Assembly: GCA_963281255.1 (NCBI GenBank)
Contig: OY725495.1
Span: 248,001 to 312,000, forward strand
DNA length: 64,000 nt
Direction: 5' to 3'
From: Aphrocallistes beatrix
Taxonomy: Eukaryota; Porifera; Hexactinellida; Sceptrulophora; Aphrocallistidae
The notes beneath the pieces were generated by a model. It worked only from the letters and a program-made list of their open reading frames with translations, did not search any database and was not told where the DNA came from. Shown one piece after another: positions 1 to 11,500 of this stretch; position 1 is the first letter of the stretch; each line of letters begins with the position of its first letter. Both the position numbers and the translations under genes were made by a program.

Positions 1-1
1 C

Positions 2-91
2 TTTATGATCGGGATCATTTGCGCCTTAGCTTACACGTGGTTTGGATACACTAGCTATCTCTACAATCACCCCCGGATAGTTCCAGAATAA
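2..91 (+). CDS. 3' end of an unidentified membrane protein gene (partial)
   Basis: An open frame runs from the window edge to a TAA at 89-91. It encodes 29 residues that begin with a hydrophobic stretch (FMIGIICALAYTWFGY) and end NHPRIVPE. This looks like a terminal transmembrane segment with a short polar tail. AATAAA overlaps the stop, but a real poly(A) site cannot be assigned. No family is recognised from so short a tail, and the reading could be chance, since only the end of the frame is visible. Confidence 0.3.
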   Translation, partial: FMIGIICALAYTWFGYTSYLYNHPRIVPE

Positions 92-306
92 ATTCCCTAT
101 ATCATTTTACTCATCATTGTTTCATATATTAATTGTATTCTAAAGCTAATTTATGTTTTTTACATTCACATTTATCGAGGAATACATCAATATCCAGTTT
201 GTTCTAGTTTTAATATAAAACCGCATCTAAAATGCACTTGAAAATTTCCAATAATAACCCTGACATAAAGCATTGCTTCGTGAGTTAGAATAGTGGACTG
301 TGTAGG

Positions 307-1509
307 ATGCAATGCGAGCTGCCTTCATTCACAAGAACAAAGGTTCCCAGCGATAAACTAAATAATCTTGAAAATCAGATAAACGCCACTTTCGATGGGA
401 TCATAGACAAGGTTAACAGGAGGAGGATAGAAGTGCTAGATAGGCTGAGGGAGGCGGTGGATAAGAGTAAGAAAGCTTCCGATTCCATTAAAAAGCTCGA
501 TCAGAGTAAACATAAATTTCAAGAAGATTTCAGTGAAACATTGGGTGATGTTCGTGAAGAGATGCTCTCAATAGTGGACAAAAAGATTGCTACAATTAAT
601 TTAGAAAATCCTGAATACATGTTCGTCTGCGATCAGCTGGAACTGGACAGAGCTCTATCCATACTCGGGGGGATTGTTAGGGTCCCTACGGAATATAACA
701 GTAAACTCAAACCGATGTCATCTTGCAATATCGAATTCAAATCGCCAATCGCTATTTCCTTTGACGAGTCTTTGAATCTTATTGCTTTGATTGGTCATAA
801 CAAAAACGAAGTCGTTTTGTTTGATATAGATGGAAACATTGTTAATCGAATTCAGGACATCTCTTTCAAGGAGTTGAGAGCAATCGAGATGGTGGATCAT
901 CGAGATATCTACATGACAGATATTGAGACGAACGAAATCTTTAAATACAATACTCTGGAAGGAAATTTCGTTGGGAAATTCAATCGAGTTTGCAAATCAC
1001 AAGAAAAGTTGAAGAGGCCCAGCGGAATATGTTTTGATAAATTCACTAATTCTATTTTCGTCACATTATCAAACTCCCATTCAATAGCAGTGTTCAATAC
1101 AGATTTGTTAAAAACCGATGAATTTAAACCTGAACTGATGTTCCCTCAATTCATCCAAACGACGGAAAACGAGATATTCATATTGGACTGTAACAATCCC
1201 TGTTTGCATGTCATTTCAAAAAAGGAACGAACTGCCCTACGTTCAATGATTCCAAGAGGATTTGAATTGTACTTTCGAAAGGGGATAACCCGCTTCAGTT
1301 TGGATCCAAAGGACAACATTTTGATTATAAACTTCACAAACAAACTCTCAAGTTCCATCCAAGTATACTCTCCCTGTGGACAGTTGATCCATGTCCTCTC
1401 TAGCAAAGAAATTGGCTCCATTCCGTGTCTGTTTCATGTTAAAAGCAACTTTGAGATTGTCACAATCGCTTTGTTTCAAAGAAAAGGTTGGGTGATTCAG
1501 ATATTATAA
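307..1509 (+). CDS. Intronless TRIM-like coiled-coil / NHL-type propeller protein
   Basis: A single 400-residue frame starts at a true ATG. Residues about 15-110 are rich in K, E, R and D with heptad-like spacing and look like the coiled coil of tripartite-motif proteins. Residues about 140-400 contain repeated beta-rich blocks (for example PIAISFDESLNLIALI and PSGICFDKFTNSIFVT) typical of NHL or SMP-30-like six-bladed propellers. The usual RING and B-box zinc fingers of TRIM-NHL proteins are absent: no Cys/His cluster is present at the N terminus. A TAG precedes the ATG in frame, so there is no simple extension, although an upstream spliced exon cannot be excluded. Such proteins are expanded in several early-branching animals; NHL propellers usually bind RNA or protein. 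The propeller call is by pattern, not alignment. Confidence 0.6.
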   Translation: MQCELPSFTRTKVPSDKLNNLENQINATFDGIIDKVNRRRIEVLDRLREAVDKSKKASDSIKKLDQSKHKFQEDFSETLGDVREEMLSIVDKKIATINLENPEYMFVCDQLELDRALSILGGIVRVPTEYNSKLKPMSSCNIEFKSPIAISFDESLNLIALIGHNKNEVVLFDIDGNIVNRIQDISFKELRAIEMVDHRDIYMTDIETNEIFKYNTLEGNFVGKFNRVCKSQEKLKRPSGICFDKFTNSIFVTLSNSHSIAVFNTDLLKTDEFKPELMFPQFIQTTENEIFILDCNNPCLHVISKKERTALRSMIPRGFELYFRKGITRFSLDPKDNILIINFTNKLSSSIQVYSPCGQLIHVLSSKEIGSIPCLFHVKSNFEIVTIALFQRKGWVIQIL

Positions 1510-2036
1510 CAATTGTGTGAATTTTTTTGTTTTGCATATTCTAGAAAGTTTTGCTATGTCAGCTTTTTTACTAGAATTAGGATACTATCCATGTTATTTG
1601 TGCTATAATGGAGTAATTATCTAGCGATTTTTGTCTTTAATTATACTACTTAATTAACACAAGCATAGGCAACTTGTATACAAAGGCTAACTGATGAATG
1701 AACTCAGGCAAGCCGTCATAAAACCGTCATAAATCATTAATACACGTGTTATCCAATCTAGAATTTTTAGTTAAAACTGTGCCGGTGGCGTAGACACCGT
1801 GGGATATTTTGCTAATAGACAGGGTTTCTCTAGCTACCCCCCTCAGGGAAGCTGTTAGCCCCGTAGTTTCAACTTAAGTCCCCCCCCCTTTTAAATCATG
1901 TCTACGCCCCTGCGTACTCCAGGTTATCAAGCTTAGAAAAATAAATTTTAAATAAAAAACATGAATTCATTTGTACTTGAACATAGCAGTAAATAATATT
2001 AAACACAATTACCAAAGTTCGATACAACAGTACATT
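1510..2036. other. Convergent 3' spacer between NHL gene and CD36-type gene
   Basis: This spacer separates the stops of two convergent genes. It holds AT-rich 3' UTR-like sequence, several AATAAA-like words, and a GC-richer inserted element at 1781-1913 described separately. No coding frame is supported. Confidence 0.5.
1781..1913. repeat. MITE-like element with GGCGTAGACA terminal inverted repeats
   Basis: A block clearly GC-richer than its surroundings begins with GCCGGTGGCGTAGACA and ends with TGTCTACGCCCCTGC, so about 13-14 bp of the ends are inverted copies. It contains C tracts. This layout (GGCGTAG-type ends, homopolymeric C/G run inside) resembles short nonautonomous DNA transposons common in animal genomes. 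No convincing target duplication was found, and the class is an inference. Confidence 0.5.
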
Positions 2037-3581
2037 TTATTTCCTGGTAGAGTACTTGCTAGAATTCAGGAGTGGCGGGTAAATCCAATCTTCTTGAAAA
2101 TCATTTCTTACAGGAATGTAATCAGATTTGCGATTCTCTCTCCAAACAAAGAAGAGTAAAGGAAATGTGCATAACATTATCAGTAGCGCTACTAACCCGA
2201 GAACCCCCATCGAAGTGTAGATTAGAATGTTGGCGATTCTAAGTGCGTAAAAAACAGTGTTTTTCAGCTCAGCCACATCACTCGATGAAGCATCACCTGT
2301 TTCAGAAGCCCAAAAAATTGGAAAGAGTACATTCGGCAGATTTTTCATTCCTCTCTGCGTGTCAGATCTGTTGAGTTGCACATTGAACTGAAGTTTTTTC
2401 GCTGCTCCCAGCACGAACCCCGTTAATGGCTCTACATTGACGTAGGAATCGTGTTTACTGCGGTTAGGCATCAGTCCTGATATATTTCGCGAGACTATAG
2501 GGTCAGTGTCTAAGAAATGTGGTTTTGAGACGAAAATCGGCAGATTGAACGGTGCATAGATGGAGAAATTGAGGAGTCCAGATGGTCCAAACGAGTAGAA
2601 GCCTGCATTTTGTGGATTCATCGTTGCATTAGCCATTTCTTCGTAAGGAATCCCGTACTGGTAGCAAGATACGCCGTACACTTCCACATCCCTCACATAG
2701 CTGAAATATCCAGAGCGGTAGATTTGGTCGATAAAAGCAGTTAAGTTCTCTCCACGTGATATATTGGGATGGAACAGGTGGCCATCTGTTCCATAAAGTT
2801 TACGTGCCTTAGGTGTGCCCCATTTCGAGAGAGAAGTTAAATTCTCCCACATTTTATACTGGTTCAAGCTGCGAAGGTCTCCAACTCCTGTTGCAACTAT
2901 TGTCGGCAAAAGTTGGTCAGTCCCATTCGCCTGTAGCTGTATGAAATCGGTTGGAATATCCACGAAGGTATTGATAAAGTTGTTCTTGATTTTGCAAAGC
3001 AATGGGTCATGATACCCCCACAATATTTCCCTGACACTTCTTGTCATGATAATTTCCTCACGGCCAATTAAGCTGACTAAATAACCGAGTATTGTCTCAG
3101 CCCATTTAGCTTTTATACGATTTAGCATAATTTCGATTCCCACCATAACTAAATTGATCGTCGTAATGTTTGTTGATTCATCGTCACCATACGACATAGC
3201 TGGTTCGAAAACATACGTCGTATTGTCATAGTAAGTCATTAGGGTTTGATCGTGATTCCAGCTTATATTTAGTTTCATGTCCACCTCTCGATAGACAAAG
3301 GGGCCAATTTCTTTAACCACAAGTTTTGCACCACACGCAAATTCTTTGGGATTTGTAATATTAAAAAGAGAAAATTTCAAATAAGTTGCATTTGAAGACC
3401 GCAGCCACGCCTCATATACCATCGAGCCTTCCGTGAGTTTTTCTTCTTTCATTATCATTGATTTAACTCCCTCCATCATCGTGTTCCGTTCGAAATAAAT
3501 TGCTACAATCCCAGCAACGCAAGCGAGGAAGAAAACGATCAAGATACCTTGACAGATGAGGAGACTTCTTACTTTAGCCAT
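2037..3581 (-). CDS. CD36/LIMP-2/SCARB class B scavenger receptor
   Basis: A single 514-residue frame starts at ATG 3581. It has the family layout: a short cytoplasmic N terminus, a first transmembrane segment (residues about 8-30, ICQGILIVFFLACVAGIVAI), a large lumenal/extracellular loop with many N-x-S/T sites, and a second transmembrane segment near residues 455-480, followed by a basic tail. The opening blocks FNITNPKEF and VVKEIGPFVYRE are classic for this family, which binds lipids, lipoproteins or lysosomal enzymes. Length is normal (family about 470-530). The tail NSSKYSTRK shows no clear lysosomal di-leucine signal, so plasma membrane versus lysosome cannot be decided. It is intronless, whereas vertebrate homologues have many introns. 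It converges on the NHL gene. Confidence 0.93.
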   Translation of the reverse strand: MAKVRSLLICQGILIVFFLACVAGIVAIYFERNTMMEGVKSMIMKEEKLTEGSMVYEAWLRSSNATYLKFSLFNITNPKEFACGAKLVVKEIGPFVYREVDMKLNISWNHDQTLMTYYDNTTYVFEPAMSYGDDESTNITTINLVMVGIEIMLNRIKAKWAETILGYLVSLIGREEIIMTRSVREILWGYHDPLLCKIKNNFINTFVDIPTDFIQLQANGTDQLLPTIVATGVGDLRSLNQYKMWENLTSLSKWGTPKARKLYGTDGHLFHPNISRGENLTAFIDQIYRSGYFSYVRDVEVYGVSCYQYGIPYEEMANATMNPQNAGFYSFGPSGLLNFSIYAPFNLPIFVSKPHFLDTDPIVSRNISGLMPNRSKHDSYVNVEPLTGFVLGAAKKLQFNVQLNRSDTQRGMKNLPNVLFPIFWASETGDASSSDVAELKNTVFYALRIANILIYTSMGVLGLVALLIMLCTFPLLFFVWRENRKSDYIPVRNDFQEDWIYPPLLNSSKYSTRK

Positions 3582-4662
3582 TTGGAATATTTACCCTAAT
3601 TCGAATGTTACGTAAATATATACGGAGTTATTATCGCTGATGGATGCCAATCAGATGCACACAATCTGACCAGTCAAGCTTTGAGGGCCTCTTTCCTTTA
3701 TAAAACGAGCTCTTTGAAATGGTGCGTTTGGTGGAAGCACTTCAAGACGATAAACAGGACTAGTTATACAGTATTTGTCACAGTAGACAATATTTTCTCA
3801 AAATTACCTATATTTATGTTTAGCAATCTGGAACCAACTAATCTATACATTTATAGTGAAAACGATTATGTACATAATTGATGCATATACATGAAGATAT
3901 TCTTGTATCTGAATTCTATTGTCCTGCAAGTATGTTTTGAAATTCTAGCTATTGATATGGCTTAGGCTTAACTGTTAAGTCGTCCCATTAATTAAATTAG
4001 TTTGTGTTGAAGGAAGTTTAAAGTTACATCCGGTAGGATAGGTATGCTGACGGAACAATTTCATTGAAGGGGCGTGCCATTCTACATAGGTGAATGAAAA
4101 ATGATGATAAGATGGTGGGGAACTTAATCCTGTTACTTAAAGGTCATTATTAGCTAGGCTAAAAAATATACCATGACTTGATATCTAGCCAGAAAAGGGA
4201 GGTGCTAATACCCATGTTGTGACCCGAGAACTGTTAGTGCCAACCAGAAAAGATTCAGCGAATGAGGACTAATTAGGTTGATTCTATCTCGCAGCTTTGT
4301 ACATCATTACCAATATCCATAATAGTCAGCTACATTAGACAAAACAATAGAATTGACTATGAATATAATTATTTATAACAATAGAAAATTTATTCATTCA
4401 TTTATGTTTATTAATAATTGCATTCTAACGGAGATATCCATCAGGTGAATGATGTCGTCATGTCACCTGAATGTGTCAGATGTCCTAATTAGCTACAATA
4501 CTAGCTCATAAATCGAAGAGAAACAGAAGCAAACGAATTCTCTCTAGCTGATTCAGTAATAAGTTGTGTAAAATCACTAGATAATTAAATTTATCTAAAG
4601 AGACAGGGTTGAATTTGATATTCGCTGATATCCAAACTACGTCAATAACAGCCATATTCCAC

Positions 4663-4740
4663 CTTTAGATCGCTAGTAGATCATTATGTGTGGACCTGGC
4701 ATGTTGCAGTCTACACATAATGATCTATTATCGATCTAAG
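4663..4740. repeat. Long inverted repeat / pre-miRNA-sized hairpin
   Basis: Left arm 4663-4695 and right arm 4709-4740 are near-perfect reverse complements. The core TAGATCATTATGTGT pairs fully, with a few mismatches and one bulge further out. The loop is 13 nt (about 4696-4708). A stem of about 31 bp with a small loop has pre-miRNA dimensions, but could equally be a decayed palindromic transposon. See findings. Confidence 0.6.
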
Positions 4741-4788
4741 AAGAATAAATTTTGTATAAAGGAATGGACTACAATTATTGACTGAGAA

Positions 4789-4795
4789 TATAAAA
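4789..4795 (+). promoter_or_regulatory. TATA box upstream of small TM protein ORF
   Basis: TATAAAA lies 44 bp upstream of the ATG at 4839. A transcription start about 25-30 bp downstream would give a very short 5' UTR. The match is exact, but use of the site is inferred. Confidence 0.4.
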
Positions 4796-4838
4796 CTGGA
4801 CTGAGGCAGACTTCAATATTATTAAAAGTATCGAATTA

Positions 4839-5090
4839 ATGTTTGACTCAAATGGCAATAGCTTTTTCGAGACCGCTATTCCTGGCGGCCTTTCCCTCCG
4901 ATCAGATATACTCGCTCTCGTTCTCTACACATCGATTGGATTCGTACTAATCGCAATATTTGGCGTAGCTGTAGCATTGATTATCGCGACTATCATATCC
5001 AAATGTAGACAGAAGAGATTTGAGATAACACAGAGGAAGGGAGGAGTGAAGGTGTTACTTGAAGAGAGCAAGTATATTGAGTTTATTTAG
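4839..5090 (+). CDS. Small single-pass membrane protein, unidentified
   Basis: An 83-residue frame opens at an ATG and has a membrane-protein layout. It has a polar N terminus of about 25 residues without a signal peptide, one strong transmembrane helix (residues about 26-53, ILALVLYTSIGFVLIAIFGV onward), then a basic stop-transfer stretch (SKCRQKRFEITQRK) and an acidic tail. A TATAAAA precedes it by 44 bp and AATAAA follows at 5138-5143, 48 bp after the stop, so a complete compact transcription unit can be read. No homologue is recognised. The topology suggests an N-out/C-in single-pass protein. It could be a terminal exon of a larger gene, or a chance frame. Confidence 0.4.
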   Translation: MFDSNGNSFFETAIPGGLSLRSDILALVLYTSIGFVLIAIFGVAVALIIATIISKCRQKRFEITQRKGGVKVLLEESKYIEFI

Positions 5091-5535
5091 TGCTGTTAAC
5101 TTAGTTTATATATCTTGAAATATTTTGCCACTAAATTAATAAATTCTCAGATAACTACTCTCTATGATTTTTTGCAGGAAAGCGAAAAAATGAAAAAAAA
5201 TAAATCGAATAAAAGGTGTGTAATTCCTCCCAAATATTAAGAAAAAATCTACCTGTTTACAAATATATCACTCATTTAATCATGTTAAAGGTGTAGAGGA
5301 GAAATATGTATATATGTTACAAGCAAAACTAACACCACAAATGAACCTCAATGAGCTAATTCGAAGCTATAATGATATTTACGTACAAATTGAGGCTGAT
5401 TTAGCTACACTAATAAATCATATCATATCTAATGTTGTAATTTCAAAAGGAAAGGAATCCTATCTATTCTATCCAAGAGCTGAGTCATCAGACAAGCTGG
5501 ACATTCAAACTTTGTTAGATTCTGTCTGTGTGATG
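5091..5535. other. Convergent spacer before AP-1 gamma 3' end
   Basis: AT-rich sequence holding the poly(A) signal of the small TM gene (5138-5143) and the presumed 3' UTR of the minus-strand AP-1 gamma gene. A plus-strand frame at 5314-5655 runs into the antisense of the last AP-1 gamma exon and is not supported. Confidence 0.45.
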
Positions 5536-8500
5536 TTAATTAGTCAGTTCGGCGGGGAAGTTAGCCACCTGTGCTTGATCTTCTGTCCGAGTACCGTTCA
5601 CACTGTAACTCAGTCGAATGAGCATTTTCACAGGATCCTATGGGAACAGAGATAATCCAGTTGGAACACAATGGATATAGTAGTATATAGTCGGCAGCAT
5701 TTATTACATTATTTGGATTGGAGATCGTCATAATCTGTTCGATATTGGCCTGAGGTGCGATCACGTTACTGTTCGGCTGATTCATCTTGATATCAAATCC
5801 CTAAAAACCGATAAAAATCAAAATACTAAAAGATTAAATAGATGATAAATATTATATATTTAGTTTTTGATCACAGACCTTGGGGACTGCAGCTTGAAAC
5901 AAGAACTCGGCGATATCACTGGAGGCAGTGTTGAGGGCCAGCATTTTGATTTGGAATGTATTCGGCGTTAAAGGATTCTTCTCAAACTCAAAGGTTATTT
6001 TGAGGCCGTTCTTATCGTATGCAGTAATGGTGGGTATCTTAGCGGTAGGAGCTGAAGGAAATAAGCGCATGAATACTATTCTACACAACTATCACCCAAG
6101 ACAAGAGAACACAGGTACCTATCGCAGGTGTTGATCCAAGTCCAAGTATTTGGTCCAAATCGTTTAGATTGCCGTTAACTAAAAACAATAGAATGTAAAA
6201 TGGTATCGATGAGATAGAACTCCTACGATTCTAAAGATGGTGACCTGTAGGATTTTGTGTAGGCGGGAGGACATCGGTAGAACCCATAATGTCTATCAGC
6301 GTCTTAGTCGTGTCCAAACCGTTCACAGCGGTTTCATCCTTTGAGACCGGTTCAGATCGACCGAGGATACCTAATAAGGCGTCCTAGAGAATGGAGTGTC
6401 GTTAGAAAGGAATTATTTCCAATCGAGTTATAGCAGAGCTGCCCAACTTCGTCCATGGGCCAAATTTAAAATGGTTTGCATTTTATACCTTAGTTTTCTC
6501 TTGCCATCCCGATTATTTAAATGCAAAGGTAATTAATTATTCAAGGAAGTATGAATGGGTATCCCATTGAGCGCGGGCCAGGAAAATCTGTTTGTGGGCC
6601 TGCGGAATAGTAATATTACCTGAGGTGCAGTTGGTACTGGATCACAAATAGACCCTTTTGATGCTTCCGCTAAAAATAATAAAAAAAGTGAGCATATCTA
6701 TCAAATTAAATACAAATAATGACAAGTAAAAACGATAGTTATCTTTAAAAGTACCTGGTTTTTCTCCCTCAGATTCATTTCGTTCTTCTGTCACTTTGAG
6801 AGGAATTTCTTCAAGAAGAGTGTTCCTATCAAAATAATTAAGTTTAACTTAATTCTATTGACATTGAGCAGGGTTAACTACCTCATATGGTCATATTTAG
6901 TGAAGAGAGTACAGTATTCAACAGCTCTCTGTTGCAACTCAGCGTCCATGTTGTTGGTATAGTTAGAGAGGATTCGTTTAATCCGATCAATACTCGTGGA
7001 CTCTTTCAAACGGACACTAAGCTTCATGATCGAATTGAGAGTGAATACTTTAGACATTGGAGTCAGTACAGTGCTGTGCATTAGTTCGTTGAGTGTGTCT
7101 ATAACTTCAGATTCTTCTACCTATACGCCAGATAGGTTATCCATGGGAAATACCCGCATAGAATTAGAAGCTTTTAGAACAAACCTTCTGCTCCTGTCCC
7201 ATCATTAACTCATCCCCGAATTCTCCAATACACCACACTGCAATTTGTACCACTGGTTGCTGTCATACAAAACGATATAATTCCATATATGGTATTGATC
7301 TCCTAACAAATTTAAAACTTACTATTGAAGTATCTTCCAACAGAATTCTGTACAACTTTGAAGCAATTTGTGAATGATGTGATGATTGCCCAGCGAATAA
7401 AGCGATGATAGTAGCAACTTGATCATCTCGGACATAGGCACCCGTCTAGATGAAGTAAATATTCGTTTAATAATTCAATTTTTAATGGAGAATTGAGACT
7501 TTCTTACCGTTCGTAATAACTCTAGCACAGTGTTCACATGCCATTCTTTGGTCGGAGCATATCTAAGAGTGTAGCGAGCTAAAAGAATTAACGCTGACAC
7601 AAGCCCAATACTTCGAATGAATACCTTTCTATTGGCACAAACACGTTTGAAACGACATAGATTTTCAGTTCTTCTGTTGCAGTTTCCAGCAAAGCGAGAA
7701 TCTCAGTCAGTAAACTCTCGATATTCTCTTTGGTTATGAGTGCAAAACAAAGCTCGACTGCCCTCCTTAATTAATCGAAATCAAATAAATAAATCAGTTA
7801 ATATCTTGAACTGAAATGTTGGATTAACTTATAAACCTTCTGATCGAGATATCAGGATCCTTTAGGCAATCCAGGACGGTAGTTCTATGCCTTTGAATGG
7901 CAGGTCCATCTACGGTATGCACGGACTTCAGTAGAGTATTGAGCGACACGTATCTGAAAATATTCGAAAATTGTAAATAATTATCACTAGATTCAAACAC
8001 TAAATACATATACCTTATATTCTTATCGGAATTGAGTAGAAATCGCCCCAGGATATTGATGGCCAGAACCTAAGGAAATATAATTAAGGTTATTTACGAG
8101 TGTTTACCTGCAATTATTAACTTTTAACCTCTTACCTTGAGGCCTTTCTCAGCCTGTATCTCCATGATGGTCTTCACAGTTTCGTATAACACTGCATTCC
8201 CCACGTTCCTACCAGAATCAGTATTGGTGGCAACCTAAACAGTATAATGTTATCATCCACAGTCCAAAATTTTCACAGTTAAAGATGTCTTACTTGTGCG
8301 AGGATATCGTTCATAGCTTCAGTACATTTGTCATCACCTCTACCCAGAATCCGAAGGAACGTCAGGATATTTACCTACAAGTTCCCGACATCATTACTCT
8401 ACGTGGAAAAGTGACACATATTCTCGAAAAGACAATGAGGGAAACGTGTGAAGTTGGACATTAAACTATTTGTGTTTAATCACAGCAGATAACATAATGT

Positions 8501-11500
8501 GGAATTTTAGTAATCAAACAATAATACGTAAGAATTTGTCAAGTAGCATGATAAGATAATGGAATTCAAAGCTTACACGTAGTTGAAGTGTTTATCTCAG
8601 CGTCTAAATGGCTTAGACTGTTTATCTAAGCGTCTGTATAATTCAACTAATGTTTGTTAAAGCAAATAGCGTGGTGTGATAAGAAATTCACACTAACAAA
8701 GGTATACAGTTTATCATTAGGCTGCGTCTGTCAAATCAATTAAATATTACTCGGGAATCACTATTGTAAATAACAGTGTGGGCATTTAATGATAAAGGGT
8801 TGAGGGTTAATAATCTATTGGACGCGCGATAATTTGAAAGGTCATTCCATTCAGTTTCGCTAAAGCATAGAAACGCACTTGTAAGAATGGATCTGTAACT
8901 CCCTGGACATCATGGTCTGGAGCGTGAGTCGTTTGTAGCAGAGTTCGCATGAGCTTGACAAGATGGGGCACATTCGGTCGCAAATCTTCAATAAACTCAG
9001 GACGTTTTTGGGAGATGACTGTGCCGAGTGTCACCCCACCCAATACAACTCCTATGTTGATAATAACAATGTACATACAGAATAATAAAATTAGATACAG
9101 TCGACTCCGCTTAATAGGGTCACTGTTTAATCGGGACACTTTTGGCAGGACCGGAATAGCTCTCACAAATAGAAGCTAATACAAAATATTTTCAGTTAAT
9201 AGGGTTCTCCGCTTAATCCTCTGACCGATGTGACCCTATTAAGCGGAGTCGACTGTATTTGTATCCGTGTTCTAATTATTGTAAAAATAGAGTATGGACC
9301 CAACTAACTAACCCAACTACTCTCACATAAGATATAAAATATCAAATTGTTCCTCTCTAGATTCATAAATTTGATGATCTATTGGAACTTTATTTTCGCG
9401 ATCAAATGCAAAAGTTTATATTTCTTTATTAGAGAATCACTATAGAATTCCGCAACATCATTTTCGAGAGAAAACTAAGAATTAAATAACTCTTGTTTGA
9501 GCTGTATAACTGCACTAATAGTCGAGATGTTCTCAAGTGCGTTACAGAATAAATTAGCAGTTCACTTTATCCCATTATTCTAGCTAATTATCAGATTCAA
9601 GTTAACATAAGTTATGAACAAGATAGACATGTTGTAAAGTATGTAGATGGACAAGAATCTTAAAAAAGTGGAGAAAAAGCACGTTATTCATGTTGTTACA
9701 ATAAACTTTAGGTCACAAGACTCTCTGAAGCTGCTGGGTAATTTCTGAGATGATTACAAGAAATGATAAAATTAGAAAATGTGAATATGTCGCAAATATA
9801 TTGCAACTAACCATGAGGTAACAGGCATTCAAAAGGCTTACCATGATTTCTGTCAGAGAGCAACTTCTTAACAGAAGATTTAAAATTATCAGCTAATTCA
9901 CCGTCTTTTGAGACAATTCGCACAGCGCACAATGCAGCCTAAACAGGAACAGAGAAGCTACTTAGTAAATGCAATTTAATATAGCAATGGCCCAACATTA
10001 TACGTAATTAGTTTCCAACAAATATCCATATATGGGCATAGATTCATCCAAGGGTCAATCTAGCAAATGAGAGAGGTTACTTAGGTCTACCTTTTTCCTG
10101 ACGTATGAGTGCTTGTGACTAAACAACTTCTCCACCTCTGTAGCTAGGTCTCTTCCCATCTCCGCTGACAGTATGCTATTAAGTAGCACAAGATAAGATA
10201 ATCGGAATTGAATAATACGACAACTGTGATGCACTTGTTAAAGGTACTTTAGAGATATTCTTACCAGCCTAAGGTAGACAGTGCTAGGCCGACGACATAC
10301 TGCGAGGTGTGGGCGAATTCCCTACGAGAAATTAGATCAATGCTTGCTATAATAATGACTTTTTAAAATTAAAAATGATCATAAAATAATGAAATCTTCA
10401 TTGAAAATTAAAATTCTATCTAATTCCATTGAATCATGAGATTTACGTCAATGACCCGAGTTGGCTACGTATTCAGATGTCCTAGCTGGCTTCTAAAACT
10501 GAATTGGATTCCAGTTTATGATCTCACATCACGCACTGAAGCCTGAATCGATATTTTTATTCATGGCGCGTGAACAAATTAATAAAATTAAAATATACTT
10601 GATTAAGCATACTAAGTTAAAGCATCGATGCTTGGAGTTATTCTGCATTTCATTCAGGCACGCAGTATATCGGCGTGATGGTTAGATAATTGCTGGACAT
10701 TCTAACCCCAAAACAATTCTAAAGTCATTGTTATATGTAAAATCATGGAAACGGGAGATGAGTTCAGTCTTGAAGTAATTTCGAGAAGTTTGAATGATAT
10801 ACAAGGGGAAAAAGCACGTAACGAAAGATTGCTGCAATCAGAAAGTACGAGACGTGCGAATTCTGAATTTGAACTTCAAACAATAATCCAAAAACGTAAA
10901 GAAGCTGAAAAGAAGTATATAAACTATGTGAAAAGGTTAGCTTCCCTTAAGGGCAAGTGTACGTCATTAGAGAGACAGCGTGAAGAAGTTATGCAGGAAC
11001 ATAACGGTTTTAAGCAGGGGATAGATGAGATGGCGATAGAGGAAGGAAGGAAGGAGAGCGAACACAAACACGCCATGGATATCAACTATAAAATGTTAGA
11101 TAAGATTGTTGTGAAATTTCGCAACACAAAGATGATAATGATGAATGAGGTGGAAGACGGTTACTTCAGTGAGATGGAGCGAGAGCTTAGTTTGTTGGAG
11201 GAGGATTATGGGGAACAAACAAGCGAAATGAAACAGGTGGAAGGTAACGCCTCTCATTATGAAACGATATTGAAGAGTTACACACTGGAAGAGAACATGC
11301 TAAAAGAAGACTATGCAAACCTCCAATTCATCCACGCTTATTTCAGAGAAGAAATGGAAAAGGCTGAAAAAGCTTTCGAGAAGAACCGTCTAAATTACCA
11401 TTAGAATTACTGATTAGAAAGTGTTAAACGTCTTTGTACTGAAATAAAGGCTTAAACGACTTCTTTGAAAAGCTATAAAGTCAATTCAAGCATATCAAAC

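Larger units (their letters stand above)
3582..4838. other. Intergenic region between CD36-type gene and small TM ORF
   Basis: About 1.25 kb without supported coding sequence. A 66-residue frame at 3681-3881 has no recognisable content. Upstream promoter sequence of the CD36-type gene should lie just right of 3581. The stretch contains the long hairpin at 4663-4740 and the TATA box at 4789-4795, described separately. Confidence 0.5.

Noticed and set aside
5314-5655. 113-codon plus-strand frame with a true ATG
   Set aside because: Its 3' third is antisense to the last AP1G1 exon, which matches the gamma-adaptin ear C terminus. The remainder shows no domain.
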